From Tenrec ecaudatus (taxonomy: Eukaryota > Chordata > Mammalia > Afrosoricida > Tenrecidae): DNA of 64,000 nt. Positions 23,881 through 44,207 of this stretch are shown in pieces (the stretch's first letter is position 1; the number at the start of each line of letters is the position of its first letter). The stretch is from positions 12,082,995 through 12,146,994 of the forward strand of contig NC_134541.1 of assembly GCF_050624435.1 (NCBI RefSeq). Reading direction: 5' to 3'. The position numbers were made by a program, and so were the translations under genes. Under the pieces are notes generated by a model, which saw only the letters and a list, made by a program, of their open reading frames with translations, did no database searches and was not told the DNA's origin.

Positions 23881-26485
23881 TGGATACAAGGAAGACCAAC
23901 AGCGAACTTAGATCGCTTTCAAAAATTGGTACTTTTTAAGTCTGGTTCATCAGATAGCGTGCGATTTTTTTTAAATAGTTCTCTTAAATTATGAATAAGG
24001 CACTTGAAATGTTGGCCCTATTCTTAGGTCTTAATAGGTCGTTGAACTTGCCCATACTCTTCATAAACTTTAGAAAGGTGTGTTGGACTTTTTCTACACA
24101 GTATACTTTTTGTTTTAATGGACTCAAGGGCCAAAGCATCTTTAAGAATGACATCTTCTGGGAAAGTATTCTTCCTTCATGGTCAGATTCTCAAGTGTAA
24201 TTAAGCTGTTCCCTTTTGTATGTTCCTACTGCCCAGTGGGTCTTCCAAGACTTTGCCAGTCATGTGAACTAAACCAGTGATATGAACTAACGGACTTAAG
24301 CAAAAATAAATGTGATTGCTCATGTGTCTGAAAAGTCTGGGGGGTGTCTACCCAGGCATAGCTGGATTGAGGACCTTTCTCCATGTGCTTACAGCTCCCG
24401 ACTTGCCTTTTGAGCATCACTGTCACCCCTGTTTGAGTCACATATCTGTCTTCGTACTAAACACTGTCGGGAGATAGAATACACTTATTGATCTTCCTGG
24501 ACATGTACGCCCTGCCATAGTTGGCAGCACATCGGTGGTGGCAGGGACTTTCAGGATGACACTGGGCAGGTAAGAATAAATGTCTGTATTCTTATGGCAA
24601 AGGCTGCTTGCTCTGAGCTTTAGCCCCTGCCCTCTAGAAGTGCTGGATTGTTTTGTTGAGGGAGAATTTGGTGTCTTCAACTCTATTCCTAGCTCACAAA
24701 TGATTGCACAGAGAAGCAGTTGCACCGCTGATTTCCATGAAATCGGTGGCTTTGGTTTTGGAGGTTTCTCATTGAGCTGAAAGCTTGGGAGCTGCTTTTA
24801 TCTTAGTAACAGGGCTTACTTACCTGGTGGCAATGCCCCTCCTGCCAGCCAAGGAGAGTGACACAAAAGGATTTGTCATTGAGGGACACGTAGGAAGAAG
24901 GTAAGCTTCTTCATGGGCTTCTTGTCCAGATTTCCTAATGTCATGGCGTTGCCATGGAGAAGTTCTTAAGAAGGTTTTTAAACTAGAATAAATAGCAATA
25001 ATGAACTTGGGTGATTTGACCGTAAGTTTCTTAGTAGTAAGCTGGGAATCCTTAAGTTTCTTTTACTTATTTCCCATAATAATTCTAGTGTGATTGCTAA
25101 GCTTGGTCACATCTTTGTCTCAAGGAATTTTGGCTTCTTTCAGGCATCGAAAAGCTCCAAAAGTACATATAAGCAGTTATCCTTGGGTCCTTCTGAAGAG
25201 GGGGGCTTGAGTGTTCCTGGACTTTTAACTTCATGGATAAAATCTTGGAAATGGCTTTCGTAGCCATATTTGTATAAGGCCACCTCCATTAGTGGGGAAA
25301 GGGGACAGATTGATGGGATTTCCAACTTTATCATAACCTAAATCAGAAGTGTACATTTTGATATGGGCTCTTCCTAGTTGTTAAGCATGGACCAGTGAAC
25401 CCCAAATGTTACAGTTCTGGCAGCCAAGCCTCCTTGGGGAGCACACGTACTTTCACCCAGCTGCAATCAGTTGGGTGCTGACCAAGCACTGCGGTGCTTT
25501 GTGTGGTGGGCACTTAGGGATCTGGTGTTCACCACCCCATCCCACCCCCATCACCAGTTGGGACCTCCCATGATCTTTTCTAGATGTAGGTAGCCTCAGA
25601 AGTGACATTTCAAAATTGTTCATCCTGTTTTCTGGAGATGTTGAACTCTATCCTGGACAGAGGACACCAACAATGGCTACCTTCTGAGCCTGTCACGGCT
25701 CTTAAAGTGGGGTGGGCTTTATTTGGAAAGCTGGCCCACAGAGTTTACAGGAGAGTACAAACAAGTTCGCTCTTGACTTGACTCAGGTGTGCACAGGGCA
25801 GGATTAACCCCTAGCACCTTGGTTTTTCTGGAACATTTTCTATCAGATGATGCTCTCTCTAAAAGACCTGATTTGTGGGAACTATTATTAAACAATTCAT
25901 TTTATTTCCGTCTTTCTGGTTTTAAAATACCAAAGAGATCCTTTAAACAAATTTGGCAGTAAAATTTCCACAAAATTAGTGTAATAAATGAATTCTACCT
26001 TAAGTGCCCATGAATTACATTAGTAACAACTTCTCCTTCAGCTATTGCCTTACCAATAAATATGCAAATTATGAGTGGGGCTGAGAGAGCAGTTGGTAGC
26101 TGTGAGTCACAGTGGGCCCCCCTGCCTGGTAGCATTTCCATCTTCTCTCGGTGAGAGGTGGTTCTCTTTGGGTCCCAGTTAAACTTCTAGTATGTCTTGT
26201 ACATCCTGTGAGACTTCTAAGGTCTGGCAACACACAAATCCAGAATTCCCAATATATTATTGTCTGTTTGGGTAGGTTTCTCTTTTCCCCTCAACTTCTC
26301 CATAGTTAACATTTATTGTTCCAATTTTTAAAAAATAACGAGATTTTATTATGTTTACAAGTGGCAATGACATTAGAGAAACAACAGCCTTTATTGATTA
26401 GAAAGCCAAGTTTACATGTATCAAATTTTAGTGCCTGTTGCTTTGGCATATTTTGTTTTGTTTTGATTTGTACTTGTGTCCTGCA

Positions 26486-26655
26486 AGAAGCCCTGGTAGC
26501 TGGGGCCACTGAGAGGTTAGTTATTGAAGTTCATCAGACATTTTATATAGTAGAAAGATGGGTGTCTGCTCCCTACGAGATTTAACATTAGAAAACCTCC
26601 TTGTAGAGCCATTGGGAGTTAGAATTGACGCAGGGGCATTGAGTTGGGTTTATGT
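26486..26655 (+). mobile_element. AfroSINE copy
   Basis: It begins GAAGCCCTGGTAGCTGG and ends with AGAATTGACGCAGGGGCATT and GAGTTGGGTT. Diverged but complete in outline. Confidence 0.7.
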
Positions 26656-27542
26656 CCGGAAAAGGGGACACGAGGTGAGTTGGGTGTAAATTAAATTCAA
26701 TCCTTGATTTCCTTAAAGGGAATATTTATTGGATAAGCCGCATGGAGGCCATACAAATGCACAGCTGCCCGCTTTTCAGTCTGTTTTCATATTAAAGAGA
26801 AAGTCTTGGTTGTGAAGAACTTTGGGGAGTGGATTTAAACTCAGTTCCTTTACACATGTAGACTTTTTATATTTCAAAAGTACTCTCTGCTTCTTTGTAT
26901 CAATACGATCTCTAACGGGTGTTAATGTGCTCAGAAGCCACCCGCTTTCCCACTCAGCATTCATTCATCCCCTGGCAGAAGGGGGAGAGCCTTTGGCTCC
27001 GGTGTGGTGCTGACAGGGGGGTCAATTGCCCGCCCACTAGTGTTTCTGTTGGGGAATAAACAAACTTCTAGGGTGTCTCTTTGAAGATAAAATTGCAACA
27101 TGCAGGAGAATTCCCAGACAAGGAAAAGTTCGCCCTGACAACCAGAAACATATGAAAATGATACTGCTGTGGTGAACATTTTCCTGTTTTCAGAATTTCA
27201 GCATAACAGAAAGAGCCACTCACACTTGAGTTTAAAAGAATTGGTTGGTATTGGTTCTCTTATTCCCAATTTCAGTTCATCACGGAAGTAATTTTTTTTT
27301 TAGAAGTCTATATATCCCCATCAGAATTGGGAATCTAGGCGGGCTCAGCCAGTCTCACCCAAAGCAATTCCTGTGACAGACAGCACAGATCAGGGCCTTC
27401 CACTGTACATCCAGAGCATACGAGCTAAGGAAGAATACCTTGATGCCTGCCTTTTTATCAGACTGGGTGAGGGTTTGTGATCGCTCCTTCCTGCCATTAG
27501 TGGAATTAGTAAATATTACAAGTTGTACATGTTTTGACTTGA

Positions 27543-34032
<6,490 letters not shown>

Positions 34033-35125
34033 GTGCCCAGTGCCCCAGTATCAGGTCCTGCTGCTGCCTCCTGGAACTCAGATCCCCCTCCCGACTGACT
34101 GCAAAGCTCTCTCCTAACTGGTACTGCCCTCTGAGTGCTGGGTCATGAGGCTGGTGTGGACAGGCCATGGCAGTCCCAGTGGTTCTTTCTGAGTATCTGA
34201 CACACGGTTGGCTGAGACTGCTTCGGGGCCTGCTGTGACAGTGACTGAATGTGGACAGCCAGTGTGCTGGTGGCTGCCGTGAGTGCACACGAGGAAACGC
34301 CGGGCTGCGCCTCACCTGCCTTTTCACCGTTCTTTGCCGATGTCAATGTCTGCGTGGATGTCTTTGAGGAGGAGTGGTCACCCTGACTCTCAGCGGTAGT
34401 GTAGGGCCAACATACAAGCTACCAGCTCAATGTGTACAGTAGACTTTGGGGAAAATTTAAGAAAACAAAACTTTTTTTTTCATGTATTCATTCTGAATAG
34501 TTGAGATGTATATTTGTACAGAATTTTAGACCTATTCAAGTGATGCTTATGATATTGTTATTGTGTACCCACCCTAGGTTTGTTTTCTTTTTTAGTGTTG
34601 CCCTTGCTGTGTAATAAACGCTCTTATCTAGCTTACCTAGCAGAAGCTTGAAACCACGCTAGTATGGACTTTTGGACAGACTTAGTTTTTGCACATAACC
34701 TCGTACAATCCTGCAACAGAGGCCAGCCACGTAAAGTATATATCTGGACTCTCCTGTATTATAGAATTTTTCTTGTTCTGAATACCCTTGACATTACAGC
34801 TGACAAAAAACAAACACACAAAAACTGGTATTTCAGATGTTTTCTGAAATCTTTTAAGCGAAAAATCACATGCCAGAATTGACTTTGCAGCTACTAATTT
34901 TGACACCTTTTAAACCTGTATAAACAGTGTGTTGTGTTAAAGCAGCAAACCAACGAGTGCTGCCATTTGGATATTTGGTTTCTCTTGAGTTCAACACCAC
35001 TCTGGTGTCTCCATTTACACCATCTAATGTATGACACTGTTGTAGTATGTATAATTTTGTGGTCTTTATTTCCCTTTGTATTCCTTTTACGCATCTAAAT
35101 AAATTGCTGTATTGTGCTTCATGTA
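34033..35125 (+). other. ADNP: ADNP 3' untranslated region
   Basis: About 1.1 kb after the TAG. Polyadenylation signals AATAAA lie at 34613-34618 and 35098-35103, so a short and a long form are likely. The long form fits the known size of the ADNP 3' UTR. The end is placed about 20 bases after the second signal. Confidence 0.8.
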
Positions 35126-37299
35126 AAGATTTGCTTTCATTACACCTGACAGCCCTGTGCCCTCTCCATCTAGTGCCATTTGAATCCCTGGCGCGCTCTC
35201 TGGGCCGGAGCCGCAGTCGCCAGCAGAGAAGTGGGAAGCCCAAGTCCGCCGCCTGCAGAGGGCTTTCTCTCGAGGCGCCTGTCACAAGACCTTTTGTCTC
35301 TTTTCCCTACCCCCTCCATTTTTTAACTGCTCTGATGAACATCCTTGAGTTTTTCAGTTCCCCCTTTGTTTGAAGAAGAGCCTGCTTATCTATGTAAATG
35401 TCTAAACGATTAAAGGATGTAAACATAAATTGGCATTAATTTTGCAAGCAGAATCTTAATGCCTGGTGGTCTTTCTCTGAAAGAAACGCTTTCACCTTGC
35501 AGTGGGAGCAGCTGTACTAAACAGGCAACCACTCTGCCTTTGTTAGAACTCTTGGCCAGCTTGCTATCAAAGAAAGACAGGCTGTGGAGGTCACACACGT
35601 GGAGGGCTGTCACGATGGAAGGAGGTGGCGTCTAGTCCTCAGATTCCCTAGAGCAACAGGTCCTAACGAGCTGAGGCCTTGACCAGGAGGTGGAATTGTG
35701 CCAGCGTTTCCACAGTTACAACAGTGATGGATGTTCCAAACCAAGCATCTGTCAACCTCTCAGGGATGCCGGCCTACAAATTGTGAAGTGGCTGGTTTCC
35801 TTAACTGCTAAACCCTCTCCAAAAGACCTGTCTTGTGGCTTTTATTCCCAGAGATGTGACTGGCTTCCCCTTAAAAGAGAAACACTCAAAAGACTGCACG
35901 GGAGAGAAAGTGGGTTCTTGGGGGTAGCATGGACCTGTCAAACAGGTAGACCATACACTCGAGACCAGTGATACCCCCCAATTAAGATGCTGTAGATTAC
36001 CAAACACGGGGAAGGGCGGGGAACCTGTGGCATTTCGAAGTTTGTCTGTCTTTGGACTCGGAATACCAGCTGGATTTATGCCATCTCATATTTGTTTGGA
36101 AACGACTGCCTTTAATTAACAGGTGGGAAGAGCTTTCCCCGGGCTTAGGCGTCACCGCGGGGAGCACGGTGGAGATGTGTGCAGAGTAGCAGGGGTGGCG
36201 AGCACTCCTGTCCAGACATGTGAGCAGGAGTCCGCTTCCTCCCGGGCGGGGGGGGGGGGGCGCCTTTTTGGCATTCAGAAAAGGGTTTAGCCGCCTAAGA
36301 GTTGGAAACAAGATTCCTGACTGGAAATGTCGCAAAAGCCCTAAAGTGTCTCAATAAAAGCCATTTTGAAAGACTGTTGTTGTGTGTGTTTGGGGAAAAG
36401 CCGGGCGCTCTGCCACCTTCCTGCGAATTGGAGGCTGGACGGGTAGGCTGAGCAGTTGGCCTCCAGGTCTCAGCTGGAACAGGGCAAACCCCAAGTCCTC
36501 CCAGGGTGCTTGGCCACTTGTCCACAGTTTTCTTGGGGCAGTGCGTTTGGGGGTCAGGGGCTAGGACTTGTTTTCCTTCACTTCAGCACATCTGAGCTGG
36601 GTCGGGCGCCCCATCACTGGCCCTTGTCGTGGACAGAAGTCACCTTGTCATATAGCTGCCGGTCCCCTCATAAAATCAAAACCCCACCCTATCCGTTGCA
36701 GGTAATTTGGTCCAAATGGCCGGCCCTTCGGAAATAAGTGGAGTGAGTGTCCGTTTGGGAATGCTCCTCCGGAGCTACTGAAGGTGGGAATGAGAACACT
36801 TGCAAAGGAGCCAACCCACTTCTCCAGTCAGCACTGCTGCCCACGGGAGCCCCACGGCACCGCTTAGCTGACACTCCAGAAGCGGCTGCCGAGTGCCAGG
36901 TGACCCAGCAAGCAAGGGAAGCACAGGCATGCTTCTGCTTACTGGTACGGAGTGAGCAGCCTTTCTCCCGCCGTTCGACAGATGTGCCAGGGATGGTTGG
37001 TACCAGTCTCCGTCTCCAACAGGGACGGGCTGCCGCTGGTGCGTTTACTAGAGTGAACAGTTTAGCGTGTTACTTCACCGGGTGTGAAGGTGAGCGACAC
37101 ATTAGCAAGCACAGATAGAAGCGCCTGGTGCTCACCTTGCTTTATTAGGTAATCCACGCGATTGCTTCTGCCTCTCCTTAGGCAATGGCTTTCTAACCTG
37201 CCCGGCTGCTCACTGGGCGTCGCCTATATGCAGGATCGTCTCAACGGATCAGTCCCTCAGCCCTTGGCGATAAGATACTGCTGCTGCTCTAATTGTGAA

Positions 37300-37400
37300 A
37301 AACAAACCCGCCATCAAGTAGGTCCCAACTCGGCCGGAGCAGAACTGCTGCAGCGGGTTTCTGAGGCGAAACCTCTACAGGCGAGCAGCCTCGGAGCCAG
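37300..37400 (-). mobile_element. AfroSINE fragment
   Basis: The tail-side half only (plus strand ACAAACCCGCCATCAAGTAG followed by GCAGAACTGCTGCAGCGGG). The head is absent. Confidence 0.55.
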
Positions 37401-38569
37401 ATGACGAGTTTAGCAGCCCCGCGCGAACCCGCTGCCGCTGTGTTCTAGCAGACAGATGCTGGACACATTTTGTAGGTGGAACCAGAGGCAGATCTACAGC
37501 AACTTGTAGATAAAATGAATCCAAATTTGTACCCAAAGAGGGTCGACCTCTTGGCACTTCTGCATCCTGCCAACGGCCAGCCGCTTTGCCCCACGTTGTA
37601 ACGTGGACATTCACCACGTCGTGTAGCTGCAACAGCGTGGGCCGCGTTCGAAGGTTGACCTGTTAGAAAAGTTAGGTGCAGTCAGAGTCCCTCCCCGAGG
37701 TTCTCGAGTGCGCGGCTTCTACATGCTCCAGCTGTGGAAGGAAGAGGGCCGTAGCCCTCTCCGGGTCAGGCAGCTGGAAGGAAGGGCGGCAGTCTTGCAC
37801 ACCGCCCAGTGTGGTGGTCTTGTGGGTTCACTGCCTACGCATCTGATGTCAACTGCCTCCACCGCAGTGCATTGTCCACCCTGTTGGACTTGAGGCCGTT
37901 TAAACCTCCAGACTGCCTGCAGTTGGACTCTCTGACCTTTACGAATATCTTAGCGCTAAATGACACAAAATGGTCACCTCTTGAACATAGATAAAGCCAG
38001 CGGCGAGCTTCCTGCTAGAAATAACAGGCTTTTCCAGCGTGCTGTAAGCATTGCACGGGCTGCCACCTAGACTGGAGCAGAGTGTGACAGCTGGGTGCGG
38101 GAAGCAGCCATCTGGGAGTCTAGAATTTGAAAGTGAAACCCTTGCCTTGGAGAGCGCTGGTGGGGGGCAGGGGGAGGAGTGGTGGCTGGCTGGCAAGCTG
38201 ACTTGCATGGCAGCCCCGGTGGGCCAAGCTACCGGCATTCCCCGGGGGAGCACAGGTCAGCAGCAAGTTCTCCACCAACAGGAGCCTCCGTCCAGTGTGA
38301 ACTGTTTCCTAATGCAGGTCAGTGGCCCAGAGGCCAGGAGTCCAGCGATGGGCTGGACCGCCTTCCTGAGCAGTATTTCTCCTACAGTCACCCACCCAGC
38401 AGGGCACATCGTGAAGCCTTGTCTCCTCGACACCATGCAGCATGGTTCCTGCAACTAGGGGGACACGGGCTCCGAGAATCTTTGAGACGTCCCAGTGCTG
38501 CTGCGTTGCAACTGCCACCCCCCAAAAAGTTACTTCCTGCCAAGGGAATGTTAGCCCCGGTGTCAGATG

Positions 38570-38640
38570 TGGACACGGGAGCTCTGAGAAGCTAAGTAAC
38601 TTGCCCAGACCTCTGCAGGCGAAGGAGAGGTGCACATTGA
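38570..38640 (-). repeat. MIR fragment
   Basis: GAGAAGCTAAGTAACTTGCC followed by CAGACCTCTGCAGG is the MIR core on the minus strand. Confidence 0.6.
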
Positions 38641-38669
38641 AGGGGGGTACTGGGGCCCATCGAGCTGAA

Positions 38670-38863
38670 AGCTCACTGCCGTGAAGTCCACTGTGACCTA
38701 GCAGCCCTGCAGGACGGGGGAGAACTGCCCCGGTGGGTTTCTGAGATGAACTCTACAGGAGTAGAAAGTCTCATCTTTCTCCCTCAGAGGGACTGATGGC
38801 TTCAGACGGCTGGCCTTGTGGTCAACAGCCTCGTGTGTAACTCCCTACACCACCAGGGCTCCC
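38670..38863 (-). mobile_element. AfroSINE copy
   Basis: Near full length. Plus strand runs from the tail (CACTGCCGTGAAGTCCACTG) to the reversed head CTACACCACCAGGGCTCC. Confidence 0.85.
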
Positions 38864-39514
38864 CCGGGTACGCCCAGCTTATGCCACACTGAAGAGGCTT
38901 CCTGAGACAGGTTTCCCCAGCTGTGAGTGCTACGGTCACGCCACCACCTGCCCTGCCAGGGTTGCTCTGAACGAAAGGGTCTGTGACCTGTGATGTACAC
39001 AAGTGTAAATGTAATGCCAGCTGACCCTTTCGTAGAAACCACCTCGCCTCTACCCAGCTTTGCACGACATCTAGAAAAAACACATTTCCTTCTCCCCGCC
39101 TCAGGCTGGTTCCTTTATTCATGTGCCGCCTCCCGCCTCATGTTTCCTTCTTCCCATGGGGACCTGAAGTCCTACGAAGAGGAGGTCTCAAGTGCCAGTT
39201 GTTTGGGGACCATCACTAAACCCACACCCTGCACTTTGACTGACTGCCCCCCCACCCCCACTCTCCCACCTTCCTGAGTTTTGGCCACATCTACTCAACA
39301 TGGGCATTATTTACCTGGTGCGTGTCAATTCCCCCTTTACTAAACTACAGGTGAGAACCAACCATGCTTCACCATTCATGGAACGTAACCATAAAAGTCA
39401 ATCCAAGAAAAGTGAAATCGTTCTAAATCCCTGCTACCTGCTCTGGGTCATAAGCTTGACACTTGCTATGCTTCTTAAGAAAGGAAAATTGGAGCAGTGG
39501 CCGGGGGGTAGGGT

Positions 39515-39717
39515 GAAGTCCCATTGAGTCCGTTTTCCATTCCCGGTACCCCCACAGGCAGACAGAGCAGCACGGCTGCCCCCTCGGGGCTTTCCGGGCT
39601 GCCATCTCAATGGGACATGACTGCCCAGTTTGGTCCCCAGTGGTGCCATTGGGCAGATTCAAACCCCCAACCTAGTGGTTAGCAGCTGAGTGCTTAACCA
39701 CTGAACCACCAGGGTTC
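39515..39717 (-). mobile_element. AfroSINE copy
   Basis: Ends in CTTAACCACTGAACCACCAG followed by GGTTC on the plus strand; body diverged. Confidence 0.8.
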
Positions 39718-39944
39718 TGTGCAAGGCTGACTGGTACCAAGCTATGACTGAGCCCTGAGCCCAGGCTGCAGTGAAAGAGCTAGGTCAGCCTGCTCTCAGT
39801 GTCACTCAGCACTGGTTGCATTATCAGTGACCCTGGGCAAGGCGTCCAGAGATAGAACCCAACCCCAGCTCGGGCCGTGACTCAGAATGGTTCCAGGAGA
39901 GTCTTTACCTATCACTGGTCAGCCAACTTCCTGCCCGGGGATTA

Positions 39945-40125
39945 AACAAAACAAAGCTTCCATTGAACGGGACAGGCTAGAGCTGCCCCTGGGGAGATTC
40001 TGAGACTGTCGCTCTTCACGGGAGTAGAAAACCTTATCTCCCCCCTGGAGAATGGTTGGTGGTCTTGATCCTCAGACCCTCCGGTTAGCAGCCCAACGCA
40101 TAACCACTACGCCAACAGGACTCTC
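39945..40125 (-). mobile_element. AfroSINE copy
   Basis: Plus strand shows GAGCTGCCCCTGGGGAGATT and the reversed head CATAACCACTACGCCAACAG. Confidence 0.8.
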
Positions 40126-41099
40126 ACTGGGCATTAGACCTATTTAGTATTAGGCTCTTTCCCTGTGCAAATAACAGGAAACCCAAAGGGCTTAGTAAAG
40201 GGAGTTAGGTGAACTCGGGTAGTACAGGCTACTCAACATCACCTGGGCTCGGGGTCGTCGGCACCTGCACCCACACGATCACCATCCTGGACAGGTGCCC
40301 TGGTGTTCACGGGGTGCTCCTAGTTCCCACACTCAGAACTTCTCTCCCTCCCCTCTCTACTGAGCAAGTCTTGAGCCCTGAGCCAACTGGGCCATTCCAG
40401 AACACGCCCCCCGGGGTTGCAAGCTCCTTGGTCCAGAACCCATCTCTGGAGGGGGGGTGGAATGGACCCAACCCGAGCCAGAGAAGGACACCCCATGCGT
40501 AGAGAGGCCTGGAATGGTGGTTCAGGACAAACGGGACTCTCCCTCAATGAGTCAGTCCTGTGCAGCCTGGGAAGCAGGTGCCCCCGCTGAGGAGAGGTAG
40601 CGCCCCTCCTGGAAAATGTCTGGCTTGGTGATCTTTGAAAGCAATCACCTGGGGAGTATTAAAAACCAGTGAGGCCGGATCCCTCCTCCCCGGAGACACC
40701 ACGGAAATTGGTCTGGGGCCAGGCCCAGGTGTTACCGATGCGCAGACGAGGTTATACAGACCCACAGGTGATAAAAAACAACATCAGAAAACATAGGTCT
40801 CCCTCGTTAGTACACTGGCTGACAGGAGTCTCCTGGGTCAGACCACTGCGGCACATCCCCCATTCAAGACACCCCTGTCCGCTCTGCACTCAGACTGTGC
40901 GTAGAAGACGATTCTACGGACGCTAAGGCTGTGCCTGCTGAAGCAATGGCCGGGTCAGATGCCGTGTTTCATTGGGTAAAAGTGCAGCAAGAGGCCTAAC
41001 CTCAACAACAACAAAAGCCAAGATCTCACAACTGACCAAACCAGAGTCTTCGCCATCTCCTCGGTCACAGGGGGGAGCTGCACGGTGGGGAAGGTCGCA

Positions 41100-41440
41100 A
41101 AAGATTGGCGGCATGTGAATCACGATGTTGTCGAAGGATATGAACTACACTGTCAGAAGAGCCTTGGAAGAAATCCCACCAGAATGCTCCTTAGAAGCAA
41201 GGAGGGCGGAGACGCTGCTCGCTGGCTTTGGACGGTGCTCAGGAAGACCGGTTGTTAGCACAGGATCGCGAAAGACGAGGACAACACTGCAGGCGACGGA
41301 TGGAAGGACCGGCAGAACCGCCAGTCATGGGCTCAGATGTATGTATCAAAACTCGGGGGGCTGGCGCAGGACTGGGCAGCCTAAGGTCACCATGAGGCCG
41401 AGCCAACGCCAACAGCAGCTTACAACCAACCACTCCCACT
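41100..41440 (+). mobile_element. RTE LINE 3' end
   Basis: GAAATCCCACCAGAATGCTC (EIPPECSLEA), followed by CTGGCGCAGGACTGGGCAGC and the CATGAGGCCGAGCCAACGCC tail, match the RTE ORF2 C-terminus and 3' end. Further RTE-like sequence may extend back to about 40,935. Confidence 0.7.
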
Positions 41441-42139
41441 GACTTCACCCTCAGCTGGGCATGAGGTCAAAAGGCAATAAGCACCAACCTTGCTGTGGGG
41501 GTCACCCCTCCGCATCTCCTCGTCTCTCCGGAGCCGGGGCCCGATGTCCTGTGAGGTGCAGTGCTGACAGAAGCTTTAGCCTCCCCCCGCCCCACCCCGA
41601 AGCACCCACCGCTGCTGGAAGTCCCAGTCAGAAGGCGGAGGCAAGCCCAGGGCGGGTCCTCGCCCCCACTCCATACACCTGCCAGACCGAGGCACCCAGT
41701 TGGGGACTCTGGGCCTGGAGTTTGGCACTTTGCAGCCCCCAGACTCCAGAGGCGATTCTCCCTCGAGGAAAAGGAGCAGCCCATTCTGAGAAGCCCTTGG
41801 CTGGCCGCCTTGGAAAGCGATGATTCCCAACGCCAGCTGTGCTTCCAAGCCACCTGGGGAACAACTCGAGCTGTGCGGCCGCCTCCCCCAGTGTGTCCTT
41901 GGCTGGGGTGGACCAGGTGATGCCTACAGACAGCCAAGGCTGCGGGCCACCAGCTTCAAGAGGCTCGCTGACCACGGGGGCCACAGGCGGGGCCTTCCCC
42001 CAATGCCCGTGTTTCTCCGGGAGCGTTTCCACGTCAGGCCACTTCTCTGTGCACCTGCCAGGCAGCTGCCAAGTCAAAATGGCTTTGAGCTCTTCCCAAC
42101 CCAGAGATGGTGGTACCCTTAACCCCAGAACAAGCTTGT

Positions 42140-42361
42140 CATTAGGTGCTGTGGCATTGGTTCTGACGCACGGCGACCCTACTACGTGCAACAGAACAAA
42201 ACCCTGCCCGGTTCCTCGCCATCTTCACGACACGGGTGGTGTTCAAGCCCACGGCTGCGGTCACTGTGTCCATCCATCTGATCGAAGGTCTTCCTCTTTG
42301 TCGCCACCCCTCCACCTTCCCAAGCCTGATGTCCTTTTCCTGACGACAAGCCCAAAGAAAG
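42140..42361 (-). mobile_element. RTE LINE 3' end
   Basis: On the minus strand a frame reads LGKVEGWRQRGRPSIRWMDT and later MARNRAGFCSV, the conserved C-terminal end of RTE/BovB ORF2 (family form: GKIEGRRRRGQQRMRWLD). Confidence 0.85.
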
Positions 42362-42460
42362 GCGAGGCTTTCTACTCCTGCCAAGACTTACTGTCTGAGA
42401 ACGGCCTAGGGGCAGTTCTGCGGTCCTGTGGGGTCATGGTCAGTTGGAAAGAAAGGGACA
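42362..42460 (+). mobile_element. AfroSINE 3' half
   Basis: AGGCTTTCTACTCCTGCC followed by GGGGCAGTTCTGCGGTCCTG is the AfroSINE body without its tRNA-like head, directly joined to the opposed RTE fragment. Confidence 0.65.
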
Positions 42461-42481
42461 AAGTTGGACTTGCTTTCAGAA

Positions 42482-42653
42482 AACCCAGTCCCACTCAGAA
42501 TGACTGATACCCTGCCTCAGAGGGTCCCTAAGGCCGCCATGCTTTGGGAAGCTGACTGCCCATCAGTCTCCCACAGAGCGGCTGTGGGGTTTGAACAAGC
42601 AACCTTTCGGTGAGCAGCTGAGTGCTTAACTGCAGCACCACCAGAGCACCTCC
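42482..42653 (-). mobile_element. AfroSINE copy
   Basis: Body GGCTGTGGGGTTTGAACAAG and reversed head CTGCAGCACCACCAGAGCAC on the plus strand. Confidence 0.8.
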
Positions 42654-43224
42654 TTGTTCTCAGAAGGGGAGGGGAATTCCTTTAGGCCAATGCCTCATCC
42701 CAGGGTCTCTGCAATCCCTGGATGTAGGTACATAGGTTCCTTAGCCTCTAGCACCCGAGAAACACCCCTTCTCAATCCAAGAAAGGTTTCTTTAAATCAT
42801 GGCTGGGGGTGTGGTACTTTGTCAAACGCATTTTCTGCATCTATGGAGATGCCCAGGTGGGTCTTGTCCTTTAGCCCATGAACGTGGTATCTTCCATCGA
42901 TTGCTTTGCTTGGGTTACACCAACCTTGCCTTCAAGAAAAGAATCCGAGGCCAGCTCAAGCCGGGGAGCTGGCTTGACTTTTAGCAGCTTAGCCTTCTGT
43001 GGCTTTGTTACTTACGCTGCAATTTCAGGACTTCCCTTAAGACACTCACTGCGGAGACCCCTGGGAACCACTAGTGAGTGGGGAAATGCAGCAGAGTTTT
43101 CCCAACAAGCAGTCGTCGTTGCAGCGACAGCTGCCCAATCCTGAGGCCTGGAGCCAAGCGTGCCAGGGGCATCTCATGCCAGCCCCCCAACTCAGCATGG
43201 AGGTGCTCCCACTGTGCTCTGCGA

Positions 43225-43300
43225 TCCACAGAGGTGGCTGGGCTCAGACAGGCTGAGCAACTAGCCCAGAGCCACACAGCTCAGATGGGCAGGACATGGC
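43225..43300 (-). repeat. MIR-like fragment
   Basis: CAGGCTGAGCAACTAGCCCA and GAGCCACACAGCTCAGATGG resemble the MIR core on the minus strand. Confidence 0.5.
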
Positions 43301-44207
43301 ACTGTCACTTGGGCAGGCAGCTGGCCTCAGAGCTTCCAAGCCATCTGCCACAGTCCTGGGGGACTCTGGTGGAGGAAAGCGATGTTGAGGCCTGGCCCCT
43401 GGTTCGGGGCACAGAAGAAAGAAGACAGGGGCTCTGGCTGTTCATGACACTTGGCCTCTAAGAAGGCAGGGCCCTCGATGCTTGTCAGAAAAACGAACTT
43501 TCTGTTGAAACTAGACTCTTGTCAGCAGACTGAGACATAATGAGCATCTAAGCTTCTCATTAAGCAGTCCCAATCAACACGGCACCATCATGAGAATTAC
43601 AGATGGACAGCATTTTATCATACCACGGGTCCAGCCCCCAGGCAGAGGGTCAAGGCACTGAGGGCAGACACCAGCGGCGCACACTGCAAGTGTATCTGCT
43701 ATCCGTACTCCATCCAGTATTCTCCATGCTTCCATGTCCACTCCGCCCAGACTCTATTCATACTCCCACCCATCCTGTATGCTCCATGTATTTCCATGTA
43801 TACTCTACCCACACCCCATTCATTCACCTATTCATACTTCTACCCATACAAGTACTGGCAGATGGTGTTAGTTGGGGTGAGGTCAGGTCGGGTGGGGCAA
43901 GGGGAGACTGCTTCTTGGAGAGGAAGGGGCTGGTCCTAGTCTGGGTAGGAGTAAACAGATGTGCTCCACTGGTGGGGATCCAGGAGGCCACACAGCTGGG
44001 TGCATCTTTTTGTGTGTATGCGAGACTTCCATACAAATTTACCGAAATCATCTCAGTACTGAAATGCTGCTCTGTCTTTCATGCCGTTTGCCTTAAAACT
44101 GGCAAGACCCATCTCTCTCCTTTTCCTGCGATCTTGCCTGACTTACTGAGATTTCCCTGCAATTCTGCAGATTGGGGTGTGGGGTGTGTGTACGGAGGCC
44201 GGTGCGG

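Noticed and set aside
36341-36380. Distal ADNP polyadenylation site at the AATAAA of 36353-36358
   Set aside because: It lies 1.2 kb past the expected ADNP end with no supporting context; a lone hexamer is common by chance.
41628-42191. A 187-codon minus-strand frame
   Set aside because: Only its overlap with the RTE fragment has a known origin; the rest is chance GC-rich sequence.
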